The notes under the pieces were generated by a model. It searched no databases. It had not been told where the DNA came from and was given only the letters and a program-made list of their open reading frames with translations. Positions 1 through 12,500 of a stretch of 64,000 nucleotides of DNA are shown here, piece by piece. The translations under genes were made by a program, and so were the position numbers. Source of the DNA: Distichodus sexfasciatus (Eukaryota; Chordata; Actinopteri; Characiformes; Distichodontidae); contig JAVGVS010000004.1 of the NCBI GenBank assembly GCA_032718565.1, forward strand, positions 4,159,302 through 4,223,301, given 5' to 3'. Numbering within the stretch: the first letter of the stretch is position 1; the number at the start of each line of letters is the position of its first letter.

Positions 1-420
1 AATTAGTCATGTTCATTACAGAATGATTTATTTATTCTGGGATATTGCTGAACTTTACTTCTAATTTCATTCAAAGTAATTTGTTTTTTTCTTAAACAAC
101 ATGCACTCTTCTCCAAAAGCCCCTAACCTCTCTAGAATGAGAAATCTTTCCAAGGAGAGGTAGCCAAGTCATTAGGTTAAACATTCTGGACATTCTTAAT
201 ATGACAGAAAAACATTAATTTTGTCAATTTGTGCTGTGCAACCTTTTCGTCAATATTAGGAATCTCTAAAAGTGCTGACGCATTGTCTTTTGACAAATTC
301 TTACAATTACTAATTGGCTATAACAAACAGCTCTTATCAACAATGTGTAAAACAAGCTTCTCTGAGTATTTAAATGCTAAAATATATAGATGTCATACAC
401 AAATTATATATATATATATA
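1..420. other. SMG5 intron, start of window
   Basis: AT-rich intronic sequence downstream of SMG5 exon 14. It ends in a short (TA)n run near 404-421. I see no exon, although the next SMG5 exon must lie further left, outside the window. Confidence 0.6.
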
Positions 421-492
421 TGTACAGTGCCTGACAAAAGTCTTGTCACTTAACCAAGTTGTAGGAACAACAAATAACAACTTGACAACTTC
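421..492. mobile_element. Tc1/mariner-like terminal fragment
   Basis: The stretch opens TACAGTGCCTGACAAAAGTC and continues with a text about a tagged AACAACAAATAA motif. I recognise this as the terminal sequence of a fish Tc1-like transposon. Only one end is present. It stops within about 10 bases of the SMG5 exon 14 splice donor. Confidence 0.55.
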
Positions 493-499
493 TACAAAC

Positions 500-575
500 C
501 TGCTTCCAACATCTTGCATCCATCAGGCAGCAAGTTCAACAGCACAGAGAGGCGGTTCCACAAGCTCTGAGAACT
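500..575 (-). CDS. smg5: SMG5 coding exon 14
   Basis: Translates to SSQSLWNRLSVLLNLLP plus DGCKMLEA, the conserved block that follows VKVFLDWLRTN in SMG5. The acceptor is TTTTTTTCAG and the donor GTTTGTAG. It enters in phase 0 and leaves with one base over. It was too short to show as a standalone open frame. Confidence 0.9.
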
Positions 576-3500
576 CTGAAAAAAATGACCATAAAAACAG
601 TAAGTAAACCTAAGTCATTAGAGTGTTTAGGTTTTTTTTTTTTTTTTGCCCTCATAGTTCACTGATAAGATGTGCTCAAATTGATTTTAAAATAACTAAA
701 GGAGACACACACAGATGTATCGACAGATTGGACATGGAGGAGTCAACACACACAGTGACAACACACACAGTACATAAACACACACTGGAGAAAGCATTAA
801 CAAAATTCTCTTTTTAAATATCTTAACAGAATTGTAAAAACAAATAAAAATATAACTGCAAGCAGTGATTACGGGGGTCATGCAGTTTGCAGCTTTATCA
901 GTTTTTTACGAATTGAAGTACATATATGTTGAGATTTGATATCTTTCATCTTTTTTTCTACGTATTTACAGTTCAAAACTTATTAGGCTAACTTTAAAAT
1001 AGCTTATTATAGCGCCAACAAGTGGGATATCGACTTTGAAGTGAAGCTTTGCAGCCATATAAAGAAATAGCTGAAAATGGGCTCAATAATTACTATAAAA
1101 GAGTGTCTAAAAACTGTAAATTATAGTAAAGTTTCCTTATTCAAACATATGTCTTGCTGAGTTTGTTTCAAAGTATTGATTTGCATAACATAGCCATATG
1201 AATAGGTAAATGAAAAATGTGCTCAATAACTATTCAAGAAGAATATGGTGAGATTTAAATAATACGATTTCATATTATGAAAATTAGCAGTAGCTCACTC
1301 AGAGCTAGATTTCTATGATATTCAGTGTGTGGCATTGCATTACTATACGAAGCCGAGCACATTTATTTAAAAAAATACAGCCAAATGAAAACCTAAATTA
1401 AAAATATACTAATAATTAAAGAAGAATGTCTTGGGATTCAAATAATACCAGTTACATGCAGATTGGATAAAAATCCAGGATCTAGTTGACTAGTTAGGCC
1501 GATTAAAGAAAAATCCAATATGGGAAAAATAGATACGAGGGTTTATTAAGATTCGTCTTGACCTAAGAAATAAGATAATATATGACTTTTAAGAATCGGA
1601 GCTACGATTCAAAAGTTATTACGGAAAACGCATAATAGCTTATTAGCGCCACCAAGTGGTAGAGTGGTGCAATTATTTTTTTTTGCCTGAGAAGTACGTG
1701 ATGTTTGAAATGTCGAAATATGGAAAAGTAAGTAAAGTAACTGTTTTTGTCAGTATTGGGTAGAGTCAAGGACCTACCTGCCAAATTTCAAAGCTGTTGC
1801 CCACCAAGAGCCGAATTTCTATGACACTCGGTGTATGGGTTTGCAGTCCTACGCCAAGCCGAGCCCATTTATTTGCATATTACAAAAAAATGAAGACCTA
1901 AATTAAAAATGTGCTCGATAATAATTAAAGAAGAGTGTCTTGGGATTCAAATGATACCAGTTGCATGGAGATTGGACAAAAATCCAGGGACGAGTTCAAA
2001 AAAGATGGGATTTCATTTTATGCAAATTAGCGAAAAATCAAATATTGCAGAAATAGATGCGAGGGTCTAAACAATTCGTCTTAAACCAAAGAATAAGATA
2101 ATATAGGATTTTTGAGAATCAGAGCTACGGTTCAACATTTATTCGGCAAAATGCAATTTTTTGGGGGAAAATTGCAAAATAGCTTATTTTGGTGCAATTC
2201 TTTTTGCCTGAGTAGTGGGTGGGGTACTGGACCTACCTGCCAAATTTCAAAGCTGTAGGTCTTACCGTTTTTTCTCCACAACACGTTTTAAGGCAGAAAA
2301 AAAACAAAATAAAATTCGGCACAATAACAAAGGCCTAATAACCATCACATGCAAGATCGTGTGGATCAGATGTTGTTAATGTGGTTTTCAATTCATTTTT
2401 GACTAATTGCCCAGGCGTATGTCGGAGTGATTTGGGCACTGCTGTACCTGAGCACACATGAGGATAATATCCGTGTTGGTCCTCAGCCAGTCCAAGAAGA
2501 CTTTCACCACCTGGATAAGACCTTGGTTGGTGAGAATCTCCAGCCTCTCTGATAGCGTTTTCTCACTGTGCAGCGACTCATGACTGTGCTCACTGCCCTC
2601 CGAGTCAGACTCAACTTCTGAAAGAAGAAATAAATGCATTGGAAGAAAGAAAACAGGACCCAAATTTCAAGACAAAAAAAAAACAAAACACCAAGATTAG
2701 AGCTGCAACTGTCAATTCTTTTTGTAATCGAGTATTCTATCAAGTTTTTCATCAATTAATCAGATAAAATATAACAGAAAAAAGAATACCTATGTTTTTA
2801 GGCTTATTCTAGCATGTGTAGAAATTAGTCATACACACTTCATGTTGTTGTATTCAGGACGTCTTGCACTACTCAAACTTGTTAGTTTGATGTGTAAACG
2901 CTGACACATTTATGAAATCAGCACATTTCTGATGAAAACTGACTTGCGCCTGTAGAAATGTTTAGTTTTTCTTTAGCTGTATGTAAAATAAAAGTGCTGA
3001 AACTGTAGACATAACTACTAGAAATGGTAAGAACAGTGTGTTTTATTGCAGAGTTTTTATTATGTATTCTATGGCTTAACATTCTATTGTGGAATCACTT
3101 CTTCATCCATTTGGTATCCATCAGAATATATATTTTTTGTAGGGGTGGAAATTTAGCGCGTTAATTGCGATTAATTAATTTGAAAAAAAAAAAACGTGTT
3201 AAAAAAAATAACGCATTTAATCACACTTTGCATTCCAAGTAAAGGAGAACTTTTGTCAATGCACGATTTCCTGGTCCACCGATTACACGAGCTGCAAAAA
3301 TGGAAGAATCAGAAGAAAGCGCATTGCTAGGACTGATCGGAGGCAAATTTCATTTCAAAAGACTACCTGACGGAAGCCTTGATAAAAGCGTGGTTTTGTG
3401 CAAACTGTGCAAAAAAGGAGTTTGCATACCACCGAAGCACTTCAACCGTACGGTACCATCTAACATGTTGCAGCGAGCACAGAAACTGTGGGAGCTGTTA

Positions 3501-6500
3501 GCGCTGGCAGTCCCAGTTCGAGTACCAACAAAAGGTGTCGGCAGGTGTCTGTTTTGAATTGAAATGCAGTTTAAATGCTTTTTTTTTTTTTCCAAAGATG
3601 AAAAGAGCTTGAGTTTACGATATTCGTGTCCATGTCTATTATTTGATTCTGTCGCCCACTAAAACCCTTTTAAATTAAAAAAACATTTGCGCTTTAGGGC
3701 AAATTTTCTTGTGCGATTAAATGCGATTAATCAAGATTAATTAATTACAAAGCCTCTAATTAATTAGATTTTTTTTTTTTATCGAGTCCCACCCCTAATT
3801 TTTTGATAAATAAATTTTCTCTGTTTCTTCTTTCTTATTGATTACACTATAACATTCTAAAACTGAAAAAATCTGATCTATTGAAAATGAAGAAATACTG
3901 ATGTTTTGGGTCATTTTGAACCAGTTTGGTCTATAAAATGAGCTGGAAGAGAACTACATTTCCCACAAACCCCCACGCGCCCCTCCCCAGAGCCACGTCA
4001 CATTAAATCGTTGGGCGCTCATTCCGGAATTAACTTTAGGACAATCAATAAATGGCTGTACTGTGAGTAGAACGCTGGTGGTTGTGGTTATTTATCAGCT
4101 AAAATATGTGTTTGCCTGTAACGAGGGGAGCATTGTAATGGTGCATGTTTACATCGCAAAAAAATGTCATTTACTTGTTCACAGAATATCAAATACTTTC
4201 ACATACAGAGGATCGGGTCTTGTCTCGATCGCGCCACTAAAAACGTTGTGCTTCACTAATAAGTGTTCATGTAAAAAACACAAACAGCGCATGCTCTAGC
4301 GAGTGAAATGACTTAAACAAAGCTTTGATTCTAGAAAAATTGCCTTGACCATTTTTTGTAATAGAATTGTTCAAGTTATTGGAATAACTGTTTCAGCTCT
4401 AACCAAGATTAATACCATTATCCTTGGTTCCGTTGGCAATTTCTGGGCTGGCGTTGCTGGGCCTTTCCCCAGGAGGAGGCGGTACTTGGTGCAAAGAGGA
4501 GGGGGTGGCGGCAGGGGGCTCCGAGCCGGGGGCGGGGCTGGAGGCGCTGGGAGGTCGGAGCAGGACGTTGCTGAAGGTGGGGGCGAGGCGGAAGCAGCGC
4601 TTGGCCTGGAAGAGCTGCGATGACATGGCCTGCAGGTTACTGCTGATGCTCTGCTCGTTAGAGAGCAGGGGCCCGTTGACGGCGGACGGAGGGGGGGTGG
4701 TGCCTTCATCACGGGATGGCCTCCCTTGATCCTCCTTTTCCTCCTCCTCCTCCTCCACTGCTTCCTGTGCCGGGCAGCTCTCTCCGTCCTCCATGTCCTC
4801 CAGATCGGACCGTGACTCCTGGCTGTTCATATCTGAGTCAGTTTCCATATCGAAGGCAGTGCCACCCTCCTCTTCTTCCTCCTCGGTGCCACTTTCCCAT
4901 GTGCCGTCTCTTCCCTCCTTCACCACTGAGGCGGCAGGCGCCCGGCACACTCCCAGCCCATCTGGCGGAGGTCCGCCGCCACTGCTGATTCCATGCTCCT
5001 CGTCCTCCTCTTCCTCATCGCTCTCAAAGCCCTCGCTCAGGTCGCTGTCGTCCTCGTTGCGGGCGCAGCGCCGCCGCCGCAGCATGGACAGCCGCGAGTA
5101 CTTCCTCTTCTGCTTCTGTTTCTCCTCGCCATTCTTCTTCTGCGGCCCCTTTTTCGACGTCGGCTCTGTCCCCCCGTCTTTGGGGGCTACTTCATCGTCT
5201 TCTTCGTCATCCTCTTCTAGCGAACCGTTCTGGAGCGTCCTTTCTTCTGAAGGGGGCAGTGTGGCGGACTGCTCTCTGGCGTCGGTGTCATCTAAGGACG
5301 CAAATGAGAAAGATGGATTATAGTGCAAACTATAAAAAAAATCATAAAAACAAAGGCCATCGTTCATCAACCGCTCTTAAGTTTGCTCTTAAAACAACTT
5401 CTACACTTGTCACCAAGATTCTGATATTCACCAATGTTTACTTATTTGAAATTTGTTCTTAAGTTAGAACATAATCTAAAACTGCTGCAGATTTTATTGC
5501 ATCCACGTTAGTCGAAAATACTCGATTTTGGGGGGGGGTTTCAATTCTAATGGTAATAACAGACAATATTTGTTCATTAAAAGCACTTTCCAAAAAATCA
5601 CTTTTGGCAAAGGCAAACCTCTCAGAATTACTATGGCCAAAACACAGAGACTCAAAAGGAGCGTAGGTTGTGGGTGAAATATATAGACAGTTTGTTTATA
5701 AACATACACTCATGAGAGCCAAACTCCAAATTCTTCCATACCAAACTCATCTAACCATATCTTCATGGACTTTGTGCACTGCGGTAGAGTCATGCAGGAA
5801 TAGACAACGGCCTTTCCCAAACTATGTTGACAAAGCTGAAAGAATAGTGTTGTCCAAAATGTCTTGGTATGCTGAAACATTAAGATTGCCCTTCACTGGA
5901 AGTAAGGAGCCTAGCCCAAATCCGAAAAAACAGTCGTCACGCAGGTAACGTTCTCCCGGCATTCACCAACCCCGGGCCTCAGCCAGCTCATCTAACTGCC
6001 AAACACAGAAGCGTGATTTGTCACTCCATGGAACATATTTTCACTGCTCCACAGTCCAGCTGAACCATCTTATTGCAAAGGTGGGATCCTTTCACAGTAC
6101 CACACATGAAGCCACCGAGCTCTTCAGAATGACCTATTTTGTTTCACAAATGGATGGCCTTCATGGCTAGGTGCTTGATCTGTGCCAATGTGTCTGATTG
6201 AAACATCTGAATGTCCCAATACTTTTGTCTAGTCTTCATTCAAAGTTTTATTTCACTTTCAAAAATGACATTTTGAAATTTTCTGTTGTTAACATACTGT
6301 GGAGTAGAACTATTCATTGTATTTTGCACCAAGTGCACCAACCCTAACTCTGTACAACACAAGTGACTGGCTTAAAAATGAAAGAAATTTCATAAATTAA
6401 CTCTTGACAAGACACACCTATTAGATGAAAATGATTCCAGATGAATCATGAATCTGATTGAGAATGGCAAGTGTGGTTCTATACAATATACAATAAACAG

Positions 6501-9500
6501 GGTTCTTGCAGGTTTCAGTAAGTTAAATTTATGACCTTTTAAGACCATTATGAGTAAAATGTAAGACCAACACGATGCATTACTAAAAACATTCGAATGA
6601 TACCAGAAATTCTCAAAACTTTCTATTTTTTATTAATTCAGTATTAAAACAGAATCAAAATATTTGAAACTCACTCACTCTACATTATCTAGCCTATTAA
6701 TTATCCTATTGGAATCAACATGTTGAAAGCTGAATGCTGAATGTTGAATATGAATACACAATTGGCATGTTGACTATGAGTGTGAATCTGGCAAGCACTA
6801 GTCTACTCGTTTTCACCCAATGCATAGGCTTTATGCCGACTGAAAAATCATTAGGCTTTCATTTCTGTAGGATACAATGCTATCGCACTGATCATACGAT
6901 ATACTGCTCTATCTGTGTGTGAGCTGGTCAGTGCGTGAACACAGAATAAACACCCAGCCAAACTCGTTCAAGAGCCAGGGACGCGAGCGCATTGCTCCAT
7001 TATTTTCTGGCTTCAAAGTTGACAGGTGAAAAGCGAGTAAAACTGACACAAAACGTACTGTACAAAATAAACTTACAGCCTGAGTCATAACTTATGGAGA
7101 TCACTAGGTTAAACCAGCCTAATACAGTGATGTTAGCTTCGTTCTAACAAACCACTTAGCAGGCTAACTGAAAACCGCATCGTTAGCTGAACAATGCATT
7201 GCACTAACCATACAAAGATTAGCATAACACTCTAATCGCTAACACTTATTTACGAGTGAATGAAGAAGCATTGTTCACTAATATTACGTCTACAGCAAGG
7301 AAATATGTAAACTAAAGTGAGAGACAGCTCATAGACTTACAGACACCGCTGTCGTGGGCATGAGAAAAAATATAAATTAGCCTATATGGTCGTTATTCTA
7401 CGGGACATTTATATGGAACGGTGCTTAAACTTTACAGCGAGCCTCATGCCTACTGCTGGGGACAGCTTGTAACCAGCTGCCAAAATTTGCATTATCGAGC
7501 CAAGTGTCGTTAAACACACGCTTACCCATCTTTAAAAATTATACTCTTGACAACAGTGCTCTCAAATTTTCCAGTTAGTTTGGCGGGAGATTGGGGGCGC
7601 GAGCAAACGTGCGCTTGCAGCCGAAACCTAGACCTCACCCGAGGTTAAATCCCGATTCAGTCGCTCCGTCCTACATCAGTGCACTACATAGGGTGTAATA
7701 TCATCAGTTGTGTGGCCTATGTAGTGCAATATACAAGGATGTGGAAAGCGTTTGAAACCCAGCCTCAACTATAAGTGAAAATAATTTTTTTAGAGAAATT
7801 CTATTTTCTGATTGGCCGACAGCTCGCTCATTCAAGGATTAGTTCTACAGCGGTTTAAAATGTTATTTTCTGCGGACAACGCTTCTTGGGAATGAACGGA
7901 GGCAAGAATTTTAAGACTTGGGTAAATTAAATTTAAGACCTAGGATGAAAATCTGGGCGTTTTTAAGACATTTTAAGGCCTTAAATTTAACTTTCTGAAT
8001 TTTAGACTTTTAAGACCCCGCAGGAACCCTGAATAAAAACCTGCTTTAAAAAGATCAGTCAACTTCCATACCTGCATTGTCGGTGCGTAGTGGAGGGACT
8101 GCGCTCTCTCCTTCCTCCAGCTCGGTCTGGAGCCGTATGATCACATGGTTGACCAGGTGAGAGAAAAGTGCAAGTGTGAAAGCAATGGAGGCACTGTACT
8201 GCTTGGATCCTGAAGGCAAAAGAAAGCAGTAGAAAAAGACCTCACAATGAGAGACTGAATGAGGAAGTAACAAAGCAATTAAAACTGTAATTGACATATG
8301 TGTAGGCCACTTAAGCCTATATGGGAACTAAAGGGGAATATACATGCCAGCACTGTATTTTGGCCCTGCAATCACCTGTAGGGGCTGAGGGTGTGGTCTC
8401 AGACAGAGGGAGTAGGAAGAGAAAAACAGCATTTTCTTGGTGTAAAATGTGCCACTATGACTATGGCAAGCTGCTAAATAAGAGTGTTCCAAAGTTATTT
8501 GTAGAGTTGTTTAGACGTGAGCAAGTGATCTACACTGCTAATACTGTTGGTGTGCATTCTCTCCCTTGGGAACTCTGGTGAGTTAATTTATGAAACTAAT
8601 GGAGCTAATGACGTAGCGGGTTGCTAGCCAAATGCGGTCCATCGGGCATGCACATGTATAATGTAGAAATGAAATGAAATAGAAAAGAAATAAAAACCAG
8701 TCAGAGTATTTTGGAACGACACTGTGTTCACATGTACAAATGTGTTTATGTTAACTCAATTCATGTTCTGTTTAACTCTTTATGGGTTAATTCATTACTT
8801 AGCTCTAGTAGAGTAATTTTGTTTTGAAAAAAGATGTCAAGGATTTAGGTTGAATTAAATCAAAATGGTGTACTTCATGTTCAATGGAAAACTGAAAAGA
8901 GTATTTATGTTCAGATTAAAATGGATTAATAAAAGAACTGATGAGATCTCATTTATATAGAGAGTATTAAAATTAATTTGATCGTTCTGCACTACATGTG
9001 CAGACTGGTTTCCTTGGATTTTGAGTCTTCAACTTGGCGAGCCAGACCCAGTGAGAGCTTTCTGAGGGAACTGGTGTGGCCAGCTGTTCCAGATCTGCTC
9101 AGCGTATTCACCGTTGGATTAATGGGATGCCGAGGTAAGGAATGATTACTACTTATTCAGTTAGTCTACCCGGGTAGTGACATATAGGTAAACAAAAGTA
9201 TCCAAGTGACTGAATAAGGACTAAAGGGGGATTCTAACAAAGGACCTTTTATTTAGTTTTTTTATTTGTTCATCACTAAAGAAAGAGTTCTATTTTATGT
9301 GGGAGTTTATTTATTTTGTCTGAGTTTATATTTTGGGTAATTGCAGTGGTTGTTTTCTATGTAACTGAAATAAATCTGTGGGCTGTTTGCAACGCTCAGT
9401 TTCAATCGTGGCTTATCGATTCAGAACCTAGCAAGTACAGGAGTATCTGTTGACCACCTCCACACCAGTGCTACATATGATGGACAGCATTCATGTTAGA

Positions 9501-12500
9501 TTAAAATGCATAGTTTAAAACAATGAAAATTTTGAAAAACTGCTTCAGCCCCTTTGACTAGACTGTGAACTCACCGCCCCTTTTCAGACTGTGCACCACC
9601 ATAAGGCAGATCACTACCATCTTGAAGACCAGACTGTCGGGAAGCACAGAGCAGGACTGGTCGTGCTCCTCCTCCTCCTCGCCCACCGCCTGGTTAGGGT
9701 GGCTAGGCGCTGGCTGGTAAAACAGCACCAGGTTAAAGTCCTCCAGCACCGACTGGCACAAAGAGGTCAGTTCCGAGTCCATCACGCTTCAGGAAAAAGA
9801 GAGAGAGAGAAAAATCATGCAATGGTCATTTACTGGTTGACTATCCTTCTGGAAAAGAAAAAAGAGTTTGAGATCCTTACTGAGATGTGAGGGTAAGGCT
9901 GAGCAATATGAGCAACATTTTACCTTAATTACAATGATTTTTGCCTCATAGTTCATGCACAAGGTTTGTACTGTAAATATACTATGAGCGTTGGACTATT
10001 TTTGTTCTAATGAAAGAGTGCATATCTTCAATTTAAAATAACTGAAGGAAAAACACAGATATAGAGGTAGATTCACAGGACAACACAAGTGGGAGAATGT
10101 TTTAAAAGGGACAGTACAAGTACATGAACATGCATTACTTTTTATTAAAAAAAAACAAAAAAAACTTTTTTGTAAACAAAAATATTCAATTAATTGACAT
10201 GGATAGGATAACACCAATCAAAGACATTAATTAATTAACTAATCAATAAGATTAGTTAATCTTGGCCGGGTCAGAATTGATGCAAAAAACAGGTTTTTTT
10301 TCTTGGGGAAAGAAAGAAGACCCTTTACCTGATCTTGGGTTGCAGTAAACTCTGAAGGTACATGAAGCTGACTAGAAGACGTTTGATGTCCTTTGATCTG
10401 ATGAGGGAAAAAGGGGAAAAAAAAATTGTCTAGAATTTGTCAGCATCTTTTTATAAGAGAAAAGGGACGCAAAATTACAAAACTGAAATGATTCAGAACT
10501 TATTTCACCTAACCATCGACCATATAACCATGACGCATAATAACAAAATACTTTTACAGAAAATACAGGTCAGAGCATTTTTACTGTCAGGTTTTCAGAG
10601 AAAACTATGCAGCCCTTTAAGGTAGAAGTGGGGAAAGAAGTAAACTCAAGTTTTACACGACAAAAAAGCAATGTGATCTCACACAATGTTATCACATGAA
10701 TACCAGAAGTAATATCTTGTGTATGCACAATACTTTCTCATGCACAAGCAAAACTCCTCTCACTTGTCCTTTATAGGGCTGAACCTTTATTTGTATAATG
10801 ACAGCATTTTTACTAGAGATCGACCGATATATCGATTTACCGATATTTTTCCCGATATTTATGCATTTTACCATAATCGGTTATCGGTTTTGTAATATCG
10901 GATTCATAGATAAACGCCGCCATCTTGTGGGTGTTTTGAGAATTACGCGCATGATCGCCATTGCAGCACAGCGTCTGAGGGGAAACAACAACTGCGTGCA
11001 CAGGTAAAGTATACTTACTTGCTTTGCTATATTTAGTAAACTTTATTTAACATAACAGCTATTAATGCACAAATTAGATAGGTTACATAAATGACTGATA
11101 TGTAGTTTATGCAGCTTGGCTCTAAGAAATAAAGACGAACTCAGAGTCACGTAAGATAATCCGTCAAATCCTGTCACAATAAAGACGTAACTTTGCCTGA
11201 ATTAAATAATATATATATAGCCATTAATAAGCACATGTTGTAAATAAAAGCGCTGAATTTAATTATCTCTCATGTTGTCTATATGCTCATCATTAGTCTC
11301 GTGAAGTTGGTCGGCTAAAATAACCCATCAAGTCCTATCCCAATAAATATGTAACTTTGCATGAATTAAATAATTTACAGTCATGGATGAGTGCATCTTG
11401 TAAATAAAAGCGCTGAATTTAATTCTCTCTCTGTTGTCTACATGCTCATCATTAGTCTCGTGAAGTCGGAGTCGCGAAGATAAACCGTCATGTCCTGTTC
11501 CAATAAAGACGTAACTTGCCTGAATTAAATACAGCCTCTAATGAGCGTCTATATGTTCATCATTCGTCTCGTGAAGTCGCTTCCATTTTGCTGTTCACTC
11601 ACCGGGTTGATGCTCATGAAATGCTCCAGCACAGCCACCGCATATAACTTTTAACAAGATTCACTAAAACACCCCGAAGTATATTAACATTTACTATATA
11701 ATATTTACTATATACATTCCGCTAATAAACATGTTCTAAATAAATAGAACTAAGAAATTGAATACGCTTTGTCAGCACGCATTTCATAATCTAGATCGAC
11801 AAAAACTTTTTTTTTTTCAAAAACGTAATTGATATAACATCAGAAAAGCAATAAAAAAACTATGTTTTGTTTGTTATATTTCAATATTTCAGAATATTAT
11901 TCAGTAAATTAACATTATCCAGCAAATTATTCTTCACTCCTTAGCCTGTAAATAGCTCTATAAACCTAATAAAACTGTAGTTTAAAATGAAGTTACATTT
12001 TACCCCTCTATTTATTGGTGTATAAATAAGAGTTTTGATTTGTATGCAAGGAGGGAGTGATTGTTATAAATAAAACAGTTTGTTCAGTTCAGTGGTGTTG
12101 TAATCATTGTGTCAAAAACAGAAGCATAATAGTAAATAAATATCGGTTCTGAATATCAGTTATCAGGCACATAAACATGCAAATAATTGGTATCGGTATC
12201 GGTAATAAAAAATCAATATCGGTCGATCACTAATTTTTACTCATTTAATTCTAGTTGTTGCCCTATCCAGTCCTTATTAGCCTGAAGTGCCTGATCATAC
12301 TCCATTATGGATAAATGTGGAATAGTGGCTTAATCATTTTCAGACTTATCACAAAACTCGTTATTATTCAGACACATGACTGCTGACCTCTGGCGCGCTG
12401 GCGACAGCTTCCTCATCTCCTGTTTCTTCACCTGATGGTACATCTTGGCCGCTTTATCGAACAGGCGCTTCAGGTTGCCGTAGGCTCCTTCAAAGGGCGT

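Larger units (their letters stand above)
2698..4401 (+). mobile_element. Non-autonomous hAT-type transposon (family B) in an SMG5 intron
   Basis: The ends are TAGAGCTGCAACTG and, read inward from the right, TAGAGCTGAAACAG, which match hAT terminal inverted repeats. A perfect 8-bp duplication (ACCAAGAT) flanks it. Its interior holds the phrase ACTACATTTCCCACAA and is shared with the copy near 15551-16388. A second hAT element (3140-3797) is nested inside. Without the insertion and one duplication, the host intron (2618-4415) would be 86 bp. Confidence 0.88.

Noticed and set aside
4793..5323. 176-codon plus-strand Ser-rich frame
   Set aside because: Antisense of Glu/Asp-rich SMG5 exon 12; poly-Ser arises from complementing GAG/GAA runs.
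9001..9140. Exon-like block ending CCGAG|GTAAGG on the plus strand
   Set aside because: Stops occur in all useful frames, and there is no recognised protein.
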